DNA from: Apostichopus japonicus
Lineage: Eukaryota; Echinodermata; Holothuroidea; Aspidochirotida; Stichopodidae
Assembly (NCBI RefSeq): GCF_037975245.1
Contig: NC_092573.1
Coordinates: 8,710,501 to 8,774,500 of the forward strand
Length of the DNA stretch: 64,000 nucleotides
Reading direction: 5' to 3'
The translations under genes were made by a program, and so were the position numbers. Of the stretch, positions 50,479 through 61,830 are shown piece after piece (positions within the stretch are counted from its first letter, which is position 1; the number at the start of each line of letters is the position of its first letter). Below the pieces are notes generated by a model, which did no database searches, was not told the DNA's origin, and saw only the letters and a list, made by a program, of their open reading frames with translations.

Positions 50479-51203
50479 AAAGTTTAAGTTGGCTAAGGTA
50501 ATACATATTTTTTTTGTTTTTTCCATTTCCCTTTTTTCTTTTTTGTCATTACATATATATGATAATTCTTTCAATTGTGTATTGTTATCTTATGTAATGT
50601 AAGTACAGTTACATGGTTTATTTGTGTGTGCAACTTTTGTTTTATTGCATGCATTGTTCATTTTTTTTCTTTTCTTATTGTCTTTGTACGGGGGGTCTGC
50701 CTCGTAAGAGCCTCGGCTTTCTCAGACCTCCTCCACTTGCCAAATGCATTTTCTTCTATTATTGTGTTATATATTTTGAATGTGGAAACAAATAAATGAA
50801 ATGAAATGAAAGGCATATAGCCAAATTATGATACAGTACACTGATGGGTGAAAATCAAAGAATTTATGGTGTACATGCTGATTGAAATTAGGACAAAATC
50901 ATGCTCAATGTGAGGTAAAACTGTCCTACAATTAGTGTAAAATCATTGTAAACTAAGGTAAAACTAAGTTAAACAAAGGAAAAAGCGTGGTAAATATACG
51001 GTAAAGATGGGGTAAAAGAACGGTAAAACTGTGGTAAATTTAGGGTAAAAGCGAGGTAAAACCATGGTAAATTTGTGATAATTTACTGCGGTAAACCAAA
51101 ACGCCACGGTAATGGAGAACAGATTTACCGTTACCCCGGTTTTACCGTGGTAAAAGTGTGGTATGTTACCGCGGTAAATTTGAGGTAAATTTTTTCCTGG
51201 GTA

Positions 51204-51316
51204 GGATTCAAGCTGATAACTGGAAGGAAAGACATAAACTAAAGTAAATCCCTAGCTCACCTGTCTGAGTGCTAACTTCTTTATTTGATATTTTATTTAC
51301 TTCCTTCACATTCTAG
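51204..51316 (+). other. End of intron 1 of gene C
   Basis: Short unique sequence that ends in a pyrimidine-rich stretch and TTCTAG acceptor. Confidence 0.6.
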
Positions 51317-51462
51317 GGGATTGTGCCAACATGAACGCCCGTACTGCGTTGTATAGAAAGCTTCTGGACAGTAGCACGTACAATCATTATGCGAGACCTG
51401 TAGAAAATTCATCTCTACCGGTTTATGTTCAGTTCCGTTTCGCACCGGTGATACATTATTTG
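51317..51462 (+). CDS. Receptor gene C, exon 2: start of ligand-binding domain
   Basis: 146 bp between TTCTAG and GTAAAT. It encodes residues 34-82: DCANMNARTALYRKLLD, then YARPVENSSLPVYV and QFRFAPVIHYL. This matches the first helix and first strand of the nAChR extracellular domain (the usual pattern is L-Y-x-x-L-L ... R-P-V-x-N-S-S-x-P-V-x-V). The length of 146 bp is the classic exon 2 size in nAChR genes. Phase 1 in, phase 0 out. Confidence 0.85.
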
Positions 51463-52160
51463 GTAAATAAATTTGAAGTACATTCTTTCCTTTGTTCTTA
51501 ACTTAAAAGTTTCTGGTTGGTTCTTTTCATTGTTATATATATGAATGTTTTCATCATTAAGCGGAAGACAAATAGTTTTAAAATATTGGTAAAAGGCATG
51601 CGAATCACCAACATTTTTGTGAGAAGATTTTTGGAGGTAATTCATTGCAACTCTCCTAACTGGTTGTCGGTTTGTACACCTCGTTAGATCTCAATGCAAC
51701 TTTTAAGTGGCCCATGCATGTGTTTTCGGACATGCAAGTCCCGTCTGAGAGCTGTATTGATTTCTCACAGTTAAATATTACTGTAATATTTGTAGCCAAG
51801 AAAATATTTGTATTCGAGTTTGGTAGGTTATCTTGGCAAGGCTTAGTCCAAATAAATTTGGTCAAGAGTTTATGTTCCGTTTTTTTTTCTATATAAACTA
51901 GGGATTTCCTTTTTTCGAGGGGGAGGCAATGCTTTTCTAGGGTGGCAGGTTGAACCTACTTCCTAGATGAAATCATTTTTTCGACAACTTTGTGGGCTGT
52001 ATGATATATGAATAAGTTAGAGCTTAGGCCCCAATACTCTCTCCACGTGGCCATAAGTCGCTGTATGAAGCATGGTATATAGTAAACCAGTCATATTGTA
52101 TTTGGTGATGCTGATGCATCACTAACGTGTTTTAAATATGCATTAATTTGTGTCTTCCAG
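51463..52160 (+). other. Intron 2 of gene C
   Basis: 698 bp, GT...AG, without recognised elements. Confidence 0.75.
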
Positions 52161-52205
52161 GTTCAAGATAATCAGGAATTGCAGTTAAGAGGCAGGATGG
52201 CTTTG
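52161..52205 (+). CDS. Receptor gene C, exon 3 (45 bp)
   Basis: The acceptor TGTCTTCCAG and donor GTATGC bound exactly 45 bp, encoding residues 83-97 (VQDNQELQLRGRMAL). A 45-bp third exon in phase 0 is one of the most conserved features of nAChR genes and corresponds to strand beta-2 just before loop D. It is too short to be found as an open frame; I identified it from splice sites, position and phase. Confidence 0.85.
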
Positions 52206-52948
52206 GTATGCAATATATTTCTTCAGTTTTTCGAGTTGTTTTTGTATCGTAATAATTAAACTCTTGATTGTAAAATGCAATTGCACAGTTTGAATCTTTT
52301 GTTGCTACATTGAGAATCATACAAAATAGTATTAAGCTAGCAAGAAAACTAAAACAAGAAAAACACACTTTTTACAACCCCATAGTGATAGTTGGAGTAA
52401 CAAGGAACATTCCTATTCAACCCTTATAGGAGTGGGAGTCTTGAAGGAGAATGGCCGATATTAACATAATGGTTTCTCACGTCCCCCCCCCCCTTTTTGA
52501 GGGCTAAACTCTTTTGAAGAGAAACACACAGGAGGAATGGCAGAGTAGTGGGCGAGGATAGGCAAGGATGGGCAAGGACGGAGTGGCCTGGGTCGGTGGG
52601 ATGCTTTATCAGATAATGATTGATTGGGAGACAATAAGAGGAAATAGGAGGGAAAGGATACCCGAGATGGTAGGCTGTTTCTAATAATGCACTAACACAG
52701 ATATTGTTTTTTGAAGTCCTTAAAACTCGACCACAGTGATTCTACTGGTGTGTGAATGCGTATAAAACTAGACTTTTATTACTGTCAATGAGTGCCTGTT
52801 ACCCAAGTGTTATGATTGAACAGAGTGCCACCCTTAGCTTTTGTATCTGACAATACAATATCACCACTTTTATTTACATCTATCTATTTATTTATTTATT
52901 AATTTATTATTTACTTATATATATTGATATATATTGATACATCCCTGT

Positions 52949-53010
<62 letters not shown>

Positions 53011-53243
53011 GTGGAGAGAGAGAGGTGGAGAGAGAGGTGGAGAGAGGTGGAGAGTTGGTAAATTTGGCGTCTATCTTGGCGCAGAGTGCTCTATGTCCAG
53101 TGGACAGAGCGGAATATATGACGATCGCTAAACGCGTGAAACTCCGAGTTACAACTAATAGTGTTCCACTAGTCTCAACTTGTATCAACATAAATATATA
53201 TACATCCCTATATATTGATATAAATATATACATCCCTATATAC

Positions 53244-53290
<47 letters not shown>

Positions 53291-53631
53291 CATGTACTGG
53301 TTTAGCTTACATTGTACATTTTTAATTTTTTACTAGTGAAACATATTACGTACCTGGTAAAAGTTATTAGTTTGTTTCAAAGAGATTTTAAAAGGGACCA
53401 ATTGAGAGCCGTAAGTAATGTTTCTCGCACGCGTAACTGATGCATTAATAGTCTGTATTATTTTGACATAGACTAGGCCCAATTTATGTTGAATATATTG
53501 TTAGGAATGTCGGGATTTTAGATGAAAATAGTGCTGGGCGGGATTCACGATTTTTAAGACAGTGCTGGGCGGTAATTTTTAGTGCTGGGCGGGGTCGGCC
53601 AGTGCCGCCCAGCGCCGCCCAGCGTGGGCAC

Positions 53632-53703
<72 letters not shown>

Positions 53704-53812
53704 ATATATATATATCCTTTGTTTTTATCTGGGTGTTGAATCGAATCACTTAGTACCTTTAATATCGGCAAACAAACATTTCAGCCTTAGCAATTATGTG
53801 TTTTCCCCTCAG
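52206..53812. repeat. Intron 3 of gene C, with microsatellites
   Basis: 1607 bp. AT runs at about 52957-52988 pass into a GA run (52987-53012) and GGTGGAGA repeats; further AT runs lie at about 53254-53286 and 53636-53716. The block GTGCTGGGCGG occurs three times at about 53530-53592, followed by GTGCCGCCCAGCGCCGCCCAGC. The long open frames here come from dinucleotide repeats, not genes. Confidence 0.8.
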
Positions 53813-53922
53813 ATTTGGAATGACTATCGCCTTGCGTGGAATCCTGATGATTACGGAGGTCATCGTAGCTTAGATCTACCAGTAAATAAAATATGGCAAC
53901 CGGAACTGATCTTGTATGAAAG
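53813..53922 (+). CDS. Receptor gene C, exon 4: loops D and A
   Basis: 110 bp between TTTTCCCCTCAG and GTACCC, the canonical nAChR exon 4 length. It encodes residues 98-133: IWNDYRLAWNPDDYGG, then LPVNKIWQPELILYE. Trp in IWNDYRL is the loop D tryptophan of the binding pocket, and Tyr in LILYE aligns with the loop A tyrosine. Phase 0 in, phase 2 out; the AG left over joins G of exon 5 to make Arg 134. Confidence 0.9.
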
Positions 53923-54448
53923 GTACCCAAGAAAAAAACTCTACAAAAAAATCATTTAATTATGTGAATGAAGAGACTTATCCAAACATAGCGCACCACT
54001 AGCCGACTAGGGTAGCACACAGCTGATCATTCGTGTATCATGTGGACTCCCCGCATATTTACAGTTTTATCCATCCGTTAACGGGGAAGGGGGGGGGGGG
54101 AGGAACGATGTAAATTCTGATACTGCGCCTTTAGCCTATGGTTTACTTCAGAATTTTTGTTAAGACTTCCACCTCATTGTGGTGAAACTAGATCTGTTTT
54201 TTTAATATATAATAGTCAATACTATTCCAAACTGTCCAGTCACGTTTTCATAGGTTTTTTGAGAAACTATTATAAGTGTCCTTAAAGTGCAGTCTTGAAG
54301 AGATTTAATACTGGCCTGCCTGGGTACATTAATTCTTATACAATGATTTTCTCATCCCTTTATGGGCGCGATGCTCCAAAAGTGATGCTTTCAAAGGCAA
54401 AATGGAATGTTTGCCAAGTTCTGTACGGAATGATATTCTATGGCTAAT

Positions 54449-55255
54449 ATGCATAGGCGTAGGAGCCCAATTTGATTTGGAAGGGGGGGGGGGGTGGCGG
54501 CAGTAACGACTTGCCTGAAAAATATAACCAACATTTTTCAAGCGCTCCGCGCGTCTTCAACATCTTAATGTACATATCAATATAGCCATCCATCGGTTAT
54601 TACATCGCATGCCAATTAAATACAATCATTTGCCGTGTTATTACCCTTCCATATTGGTTATCATTTTTTGGGAAGTCGTTTTACATTTAGTAATGGCATT
54701 AGTAATTGTGAATTAGTCGGGGAAACTTAAAACTTTATTTCCAATACCAAGGAGGTTTTTTTTAATTTCCTTTAGCTCTGGGGTGGGCAACCTACGGCCC
54801 ACGAGCCACGTGCGGCCGGCCAGTGATTTTTTGGCGGCCCGTGAGATGTCTCAAGAAAAAGAATAAAAAAGTATTTATTTTACATCATCACAAAAAAACA
54901 AGCTAGCTGCTTAGAATTTATTGGTACTAATGATGCTGTAAGGTAGGCCTATTATGCCTATAAATTATCAACAGTACTGTATTGACATAGTGCCTTTGTG
55001 AATACAGATTAAGTACACAAACCTATTGCTTGAAAGTCCTCGGAATCAAAGGTTTGAAATCAACAGCAGTCAAATCCTTATATCTGGCCTATTCACTCAA
55101 AAAAATTGCCCACCCATGATTAAAGTTTAGCTACATCATTGCAGTCGACATTTCTTTCAGTAGATGCCCGAAAAATTCTCAGCACATTGCCCGAATTTTC
55201 ACAAAAATATTTGGTTGGGGGGGGGGGGGCTGCAGCCCCCGCCTCCTACGCCTAT
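54449..55255. mobile_element. Inverted-repeat element with CATAGGCGTAGGAG ends
   Basis: The left end GCATAGGCGTAGGAGCCC and right end CTCCTACGCCTATGG are complementary; AATAT lies next to both. A reverse-oriented relative spans 35081-37870, and it carries the hAT-like insertion whose empty site is here at 54620-54660 (on the + strand, GTGTTATTACCCTTCC). No coding sequence. Confidence 0.75.
54776..55115. mobile_element. Short hAT-like element nested in the previous one
   Basis: The left end, CTGGGGTGGGCAACCTACGG, is a start seen in many animal non-autonomous hAT elements, followed by CGAGCCACGTGCGGCCGGCC. The right end TTGCCCACCC is the inverted copy. No clean target duplication is visible, though TTTAGCT lies near both ends. 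Confidence 0.6.
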
Positions 55256-55333
55256 GGAATATGTGACCTGTTTTTCCATGGTTTAGTTCAAGTCTCGAAT
55301 GTTAAATTGGTAATATATTTTGTTGCATACTAG

Positions 55334-55523
55334 GATTCCCACTGACACTGACCGCATTATCCAAAAAGAGACCGAAGTTGCGAAAGTTCTTTCAGACGGA
55401 ACAGTTTACTGGTATACCATGGCATCAACTAGATCATTCTGCTTCATTGATATAAGGAAGTTTCCATTCGATAAGCAGAACTGTGACGTAACGTTCACAA
55501 CTTGGATGCACCAGAAAAGAGAG
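55334..55523 (+). CDS. Receptor gene C, exon 5: Cys-loop
   Basis: 190 bp between ATACTAG and GTAATG, phase 2 in, phase 0 out, residues 134-197. The Cys-loop spans residues 170-184: Cys, 13 residues, Cys, with the invariant FPFD inside (CFIDIRKFPFDKQNC). It is followed by VTFTTW, whose Trp aligns with the loop B tryptophan of the acetylcholine pocket. The disulphide loop contacts the membrane domain and couples binding to gating. The usual S-W-T-Y-D after the loop is replaced by TTWMHQKRE. Confidence 0.92.
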
Positions 55524-56335
55524 GTAATGGTTACGTTGTAGCAAAATACATTAAAAAATGTTTAAGTGAATAATACAAGACTACTTGATTAAAGGAATAA
55601 TTTGGAAACCTTACCACCGTACTTATTTTGTTTCCACGGACATAAAAAGTGCACAATCTTGCTTAACATATTTATGCTAATGTACTCCATGCCATGACGT
55701 ATTATTATCTCATTGCGGAGATGGTCTATTGTAGTCAGTTTGTTATTGCCATAGCAGCGGTTGCCATGGTTGTAGTTAATTTTCCTGAGTAGCGATTTGG
55801 GAGCTCACCCATTGTAGGGTGCCCAGAAGTCCATATCTGGGAGACAGGTAAGAAGCTTTCCGTGTATGTGTATGTCTGTGTCAAAAACTCCTCCTAAGCG
55901 GGCTATGTCGACTCTTTTCACACCTGGTGGGAATGTGGCCCGACGAAGGGAACTTCCATCCCGCAGATCCTCGCAACGAAAGGCCAAATATCAGAAGTTG
56001 CATTAGGTGAAAAGTAAATTTCTGCTATACCTCCAAGGGAAAACATTGAATTGATGATATGGGTATAATGGGAATGTCACATACTATCAGCATATGTGGT
56101 TACCATTGAAACTGAGTTCAAAGGTCACGGGTTTGAAAGTCAAATGTATATTTGAGTGTAAATATGTATTAAGAACTCCTAGTAAACGGCTGGGGACATT
56201 TTCTTCAATATTGGAATGGAGGTGCCCCGTGATAGCAACCTGCAGTGTTTTTCAGACATTTAGAACAAAAGGTCACAGGTCTTATCACGCTAAACGCAAC
56301 TTTTTGCTAAAACGCGAAATGGGGAGCGTTATGGC
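55524..56335 (+). other. Intron 5 of gene C, part shared with unit B
   Basis: 55735-56330 is homologous to 26950-27360 (GTAGTTAATTTTCCTG, GAGCTCACCCAT, ACAAAAGGTCACAGGTC). No exon. Confidence 0.65.
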
Positions 56336-56417
56336 GGGCCATCATTCTCAAATCGTGGGAGATCGACTTATACCAATTTGGATCGATGATATAAAAAATA
56401 AATCGATGATATATAGG

Positions 56418-56490
<73 letters not shown>

Positions 56491-57066
56491 AGATTCGGTA
56501 GAAGTCAATTTCTGTCGATTTAAATTGACATATCATCGATTTATTGATATGTCGATTTAAATCGGTAAATGTCAATTTGAGTCCACGGAAATTTACTTCT
56601 ACCGATTTAATTTGACATATCATCGATTTAAACTGGTAGATGTCGATTTAAATTGACATATCATCGATTTATTTTTTATATCATCGATTTAAATTGGTAT
56701 ATGTCGATTTAAATTGGTATATGTCGATTTAAATCGGTATATGTCAATTTAAACTGGTAAAAGTCGAATTAAATTGGTATATGTCGATTTAAATTGATAT
56801 ATACTGATTTAATTCGATATGTCGTCGATTTAAACTAGTAGATGTCGATTTAAATTGACATATACCGATTTATTTTACTTATCATCGATTTAAATTGGTA
56901 TATGTCGATTTAAATCGATGATATGTCGAATTAAACTGGTATGTGTCGATTTAAATCGGTAGAAGTCAATTTAGGCTGCTGGAAACTAGTATAAGTCGAA
57001 GGAAATTGGTATATGTCGATTTAAATCGGTATAAGTCGATCTCCCACGAATTGAGACTGATGGCCG
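56336..57066. mobile_element. Foldback-type MITE of TCGATTTAAAT words
   Basis: The inverted ends GGCCATCATTCTCAA and, read from the right, GGCCATCAGTCTCAA are followed on both sides by TCGTGGGAGATCGACTTATA. The interior (56490-57040) is an array of about 20-bp words, TCGATTTAAATTGGTATATG and variants, many of them palindromes such as TCGATTTAAATCGA. An AT microsatellite (56418-56488) lies in the left part. Unit B lacks it at the matching place (about 27350). No coding sequence. Confidence 0.85.
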
Positions 57067-58750
57067 GCAAAAAGTGGACTTTTGCTACCACTCCAGTTAG
57101 GTATTGAATTGACTTCCAAACTTCAGATGTGTAATAAGTATGTCAAGTTCTATCCAAATGTAGTTACCATGGTAAACGCGGTCAAAGGTCAACGATAAGA
57201 GGTCACGGGTCAAAAAAGTCAAAAGGCTACGTTTTTGGTGCAACTCCAAAATATGTGGTTCATATCGTAACAAACGTCAGCAGTCAGAGTTCAAAAAGGG
57301 ATTTTGTTCGTTGCTATAACTCTAAGGTGAAGCATTAAAATGACATCCAACGTTCACAAAATATTCAATAAGTATTTCAAGTACTATCATGCTACGTGGT
57401 TACCATGCTAACTGAAGTAAAACTTAGAAGTCGAGAATTAATAAACAAGGCGATAGCAAGTTTTTGAATATATAATCAAAGAAATTGTACTGCTGTGATA
57501 TTCTAGATTGCTGACTTTTATACTTTTTAAACACCGAAAGATGAAGTCAGTGAATGCGCGCAGCTGCCTCGCTTGTTTTCCACAACAATATTTTTAACAG
57601 AGCGTTCGCATACACTTAATGATGATACGAATTATGGGGTGTGCTCGCGTGTGTATTCCTTTAAGAATTTTCTTTCAGAATTACAGTTGAATTTTTGCTA
57701 TGATTTCAAGGACAAATGTTGAATAGCCTTACAACCTTCACAAATTAAGTATTGTCAAAATATAAGATTTCAATCATGGAAAATAAGGTCAAAAGTCATG
57801 GTGCTTTGCTCAATGCGGAGTTCATGAAATAAAAAAAAAACTATGCAGACGATTAGCAGTTATCCATTAAACTGATTTTGCGATAAGATTTGCTACTCCG
57901 CGGATGGCCTTCAAGTTTTGTTTGTAATCTTAATTTTTTCTCGTACCCTATGTAGCACTTCCTTAAAGTACTAAATATATTGTTTGCTTGTGTGTAGTAG
58001 ATGTAGCTTATTGGCTGTTTTCCTTCATGCATGGTGTACGACAAGACATTTGGCAATAGTCAATTTAAAAAAAAAAAGATTATATAAAAGTTATACTGAA
58101 TGTAAAAAGCGTATGGTATAAAATGTAGATAACTAAGTTGATTAATTACTTCTCGATTTATGGTTGCGACAGAAGAAAAGTTCCTTAAGGGATTGAATTA
58201 TTGGGACCGTTTTCCAGTAACATAATTCGTCTGGTTATTCCACATTAGCATACATATATGCGACATAAGCTTTGGTTCCTCTTAAATATTCACAAAAGTT
58301 GTTAAGAAGTAGTACAATTTTCTAAACTCTTATTCCAAGATGGTAATGTTTCTTTACACAGAGGCAGTTTGTGTGTAATGGTTTACGTACACTGTTCTCA
58401 GACATTGCAATAAACTCTATCATCACAGGCCTGGGCTTATCAGATTTGGATATAAGATATAGACCATAATAACTTTGTATCATTCGGCCATTGTCAAATA
58501 CATCATGTGGTACTGTTTAAATTATTAATACATACCGTTTTTAATTAATGTACAATAAAGGGCGGAGAACAGTTTGGTTTGGCACTATCTGAGTTTAATT
58601 TCCGTGACAACCGCACCTGCCTATAAGAAGTGAAACGTATGTTCTAGATGTGTATAACAAAGATAACGTTTTCTATTTGTTATTTCATGCTATTTTAACA
58701 GAAAATTTGATGTATTTCACGTATTTCATGAATATACTGTTAATTCACAG
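57067..58750 (+). other. Rest of intron 5 of gene C
   Basis: 57500-57610 matches 27375-27485 of unit B; 57947-58750 matches 7745-8517 of unit A. Unit B lacks about 1 kb of this part. It ends in the acceptor TTAATTCACAG. Confidence 0.75.
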
Positions 58751-59111
58751 CAACAACTTTACCACAACGACGATTTATTCATAAACGACACTTACAAACA
58801 AAATGAAGCAAGTATTGGTGAATGGCATATGACGCACTTCCATCATGACCCAAGCTACCGATGTCTTTACTGCGTAGAGTACCAATCATACATAACGTAC
58901 AAAGTCACACTGGAACGGTATCAACCTTGGCTCGCCATGCTTAGTTTTGTGTTACCTTGCATAGTGGTGGAGTTAATTACTTTACTTTTGTTTTGTTTTC
59001 CTCTTGGAAATGCTGATGTTGCAACTTTTGGCCTCACGTGTGTGTTGGCTTTGGTGGTTTTCTTACCGATGTTGTACAATCTGCTACCTGACACTGGTGT
59101 CTGTTTTGTAG
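58751..59111 (+). CDS. Receptor gene C, exon 6: loop C, TM1 and TM2
   Basis: 361 bp, phase 0 in, phase 1 out, residues 198-317. Loop C is SYRCLYCVEYQSY with cysteines at 235 and 238 and a preceding Tyr (233) aligning with the first loop C aromatic residue. TM1 (about 258-280) has the conserved Pro-Cys. TM2 (about 287-309) reads GLTCVLALVVFL; Asp 286 aligns with the -1' acidic ring and Leu 296 with the 9' gate, consistent with a cation channel. The TM2-TM3 linker is short. The same exon is intact in gene A (8518) and broken in B (27737). Confidence 0.9.
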
Positions 59112-60373
59112 GTGAGTTCAATGGTAAACAGATTATCACACGAAGGTGGTGTTGCTTATTGCTATAGAAAGAATGACAATACCACAGGGCCATGTCCAAT
59201 ATTGTGTTCTCTTTCTCGAACTGTGTCCACGTGATGTCAATTTTTAGTGTTGTTTTTCGAATGTCACCGAACAGTCAGTGTCGCTCAGTTCAATGATTGA
59301 TATGCCACTGGACTCGAAAGCGATTTTCTTTCTGTTTGACTTGTTTAAATATGAAAACGCAAGTTTTGAATACGGCCATACTACGATTTAAAACTTCCAT
59401 TAATATCACATATCGTGCCTGACTCCCCCCCCCCCCACCCCATGCAGGTTTGATATACATTCCAATTTAACTGGAACCTCTGGAATGCATTTCTGTGCTT
59501 AAGTTGAAATAGCTACAAGATAACTATCTTGAAAGCACTACAGCTTCCCGGCTTGGAATAAATACCAAAGAATTTTAATTTATCTTTCTGGCATGCTCTT
59601 TTTTGCTTTAAAGTCGTTACTAGTTAACAAGAAATATTTTAAAGCCTATCATCTTCAGGGGGCTTTACACCAGGGCTTTGCAATTAATTCCACACATATT
59701 GTGTTTAAACTCGCTGCGAGTGAATAAGAAATACATGGAAACCTTTGAGCTTTCTGGGGCTTCGCCCCTGGAATCTCAATAGGGATCTGAGGTGCATTCC
59801 AGAAAAATCAAGTGTAAATGTAGTTTGTGACATGTAATTTTGTGCTCTAACATCGCTATCTAAAAATTGCTGCAGTTTCTGTTGGCCTGCAATCCCAGCC
59901 ATTAACAGTGTACATTTGTAATTACGAAGCAAGTTGCCGCTTCCGAAACATTGTTCAGCTAGTCACTGCTACTCGGTCTCGAAACTATTTGTAAGAAACT
60001 GGTTATATGACATTAAAGCTTTGTCACAATTTTGAATTTCGTGTATTAAATATTCATAATTTAAAGAGTTGTCCCAATACGTGCCACCACATCCCCCTCC
60101 CCTTACTTTGGAACTGCTGCTAGTTGTAGTTTCCATATACTAACAGAGTAAGCTCTACCTATTTGTGTGCAATAATCGTTGATCATCCCTCATCGTAAAC
60201 AGCGCTTAGCGGTATCCTGGACACAAAGAGGGGAACATAGAGTCGATCATTTTACCGGGGAGCTGGTTGGTTTGATTTTAAACAATTTCGAGAACACAAG
60301 ATTTCGATCTAAACAACCCAAAATTTTTATTTCAATGTTTTTGTACAATTCCACTGTTTCTTTTTTTCTCCAG
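59112..60373 (+). other. Intron 6 of gene C
   Basis: 1262 bp, GT...AG, ending in a T-rich stretch and CTCCAG. It is collinear with the matching introns of A and B. No embedded genes. Confidence 0.8.
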
Positions 60374-60807
60374 GAATTTTTGTCGTGATATTGATGATTT
60401 TCCAGGCGATCTTAACAATAGTGACGATTATTTACTGGCGTTCAAAAAAAATTTCAGGTAAAGATTGTAGATCAGGAATCTGCATTGCATTAGAATGCAG
60501 ACATAAAGGAAGCAATGAAGGTCTTACTCAGCAAACAGGTCAGGAACCGAGTTCGTCTGAAGCAGTTAAGGAGGGTGAAACGGAGGCGAGAGCTGTTTCA
60601 CATCCAGAAAGTCCAAAACCTAGTACCATTAAAGTTCCTAGTGAAGAAGGAAATGGTGGAGGCGGAACAGACACAGGCTGCAAACAATGTGTCAAATGCA
60701 ATGAGGATTTTCCTTGGAAACCTTCTTTTACTCTATGTTTAAAAATAATTTATATCGTTGTGATTGCCATCTTCAACATCGCGTTTTTTTTGCTTATCAA
60801 GATATAG
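60374..60807 (+). CDS. Receptor gene C, last exon: TM3, cytoplasmic loop, TM4
   Basis: 434 bp to a TAG stop, residues 318-461. It encodes TM3 (VVILMIFQAILTIVTIIYW), a cytoplasmic loop of about 95 residues, mostly polar and rich in Glu, Ser, Pro and Gly (GGGGTDTG) with a small Cys cluster (CKQCVKC), and TM4 (LKIIYIVVIAIFNIAFFLL). The chain ends almost at once after TM4. The loop bears no resemblance to those of gene A or B, so this part diverged fastest. Summed over seven exons the gene encodes 461 residues, the expected size of a small Cys-loop subunit. Confidence 0.9.
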
Positions 60808-61549
60808 GGGGAGGGAGCGCGGAATCGAAGCGAATGGGCTCGTCTGCAGTCAGACACTACGCAAGCAAAGAGGACCAGGATATGTCTTTGAGTTTTCTTG
60901 TCTATTCAACTCGGACTGCTGCATTCGAACCAACGAATAACGTAAACAAAAATAAAACAGCCTCTGAAAGTGATAGGAGGAAACAACATTATACAAAATG
61001 GAAAAAAAAGGAATTATAACAGTGCTCCTGCAACAGTAGACTAAATCACTCATACTGCAATATGCACACATTGGAACAATCATTCTTTCAAATACCATGG
61101 TTACCACGAAAACATTCCCAACAAAAGAATTCATGTGAAATAATAAAATCAAGATAAACCGCACCTCTACAGTTTAGTAGCAAATGAAAGAGAAAATACA
61201 ATCTCTCAACACTTTCAGTTAGTTACCGTTTAAGTAATAACATTAGTATACATCACCGCTATAACTCACCAAACCTATTACGAAACAATTTACATGAGCT
61301 TTTTACCATCTTACTTCCAGACTCTGCATATAGATACCTATGTCAACAAAAATGATGAACCTTATACAATGTATACATGTAAAAAATAATTTGGAATGCG
61401 CACTGCAAACCCAAAATATTTGCTCGGCTAAATTGTCACTTATCATGTTTGGTAAATGAACAGTGCAGAACAGTATAAATGATCTTAGTGCTACCTTTAC
61501 AACATATAACATGAGATGATTGAAAAAAGAACAATTAAACCAGGGGCGG
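60808..61549. other. 3' flank of gene C, nothing recognised
   Basis: Unlike the flanks of A and B, with which it shares no evident homology. Possible AATAAA signals lie at about 60952 and 61139. Confidence 0.45.
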
Positions 61550-61830
61550 CGATTTGTTTCAAATATTGGGGTGGGGGGGGGACGCGGGGACATTTGCTTG
61601 GTTGCAGGCGCGTAGCAACTACATTCCCAAAATTGTTCGCGCGCTTCGTGATCTTTTGTATATATACCAAATTTCATTACGGATGCGGTCGGTCTCATGG
61701 CGCAGATTATTTTGTATCATGGTGGGGACTCGTATCTGTTTTCTGATACTAACCAAGCGGAGTGCGATCATAGGTTCGCGCGTAGCGTACAAGATTTTTT
61801 TTGGGCAAATATACCTACCAGATTGACGGA
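61550..61830. repeat. GGCGCTCCGC-family dispersed repeat, decayed copy
   Basis: It has a G run at about 61569-61580, then CGCGTAGC, ACCAAGCGGAGTGCGATCA and GCGCGTAGCGTACAAGATTT. It resembles 23640-23760 in reverse orientation. The overlapping short open frames are products of the repeat. Confidence 0.6.

Larger units (their letters stand above)
47650..50817 (+). mobile_element. LINE (CR1/jockey group), 5'-truncated and fairly young
   Basis: It contains an endonuclease and a reverse transcriptase region but no ORF1, and ends after AATAAATG in short ATGAA-type repeats (about 50793-50812). The left edge is placed only roughly. It is related to the LINE at 11031-14885 but much less decayed. Confidence 0.8.
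46589..51203. mobile_element. Foldback-type element of GGTAAA words, with a LINE in its loop
   Basis: Left arm about 46589-47130, right arm about 50880-51203, in inverted orientation. The ends TACCCAGCACAAAATGTACC and, read from the right, TACCCAGGAAAAAATTTACC correspond, followed on both sides by TTTACCGCGGTA. The arms consist of degenerate GGTAAA and TTTACC words about 10-12 bp apart, with palindromes such as TTTACCGCGGTAAA. Inner arm ends also correspond (ATGATTTTGTCC on the left, GGACAAAATCATG on the right). The LINE at 47650-50817 occupies the loop. I see no clear target duplication. Confidence 0.8.
53923..55333 (+). other. Intron 4 of gene C, with nested MITEs
   Basis: 1411 bp. It carries an inverted-repeat element at 54449-55255 with a second element inside it. 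A G run lies at about 54093-54102. Confidence 0.75.

Noticed and set aside
52907-53959. Overlapping open frames on both strands
   Set aside because: Mostly dinucleotide repeats; only the stretch 53813-53922 within them is a real exon.
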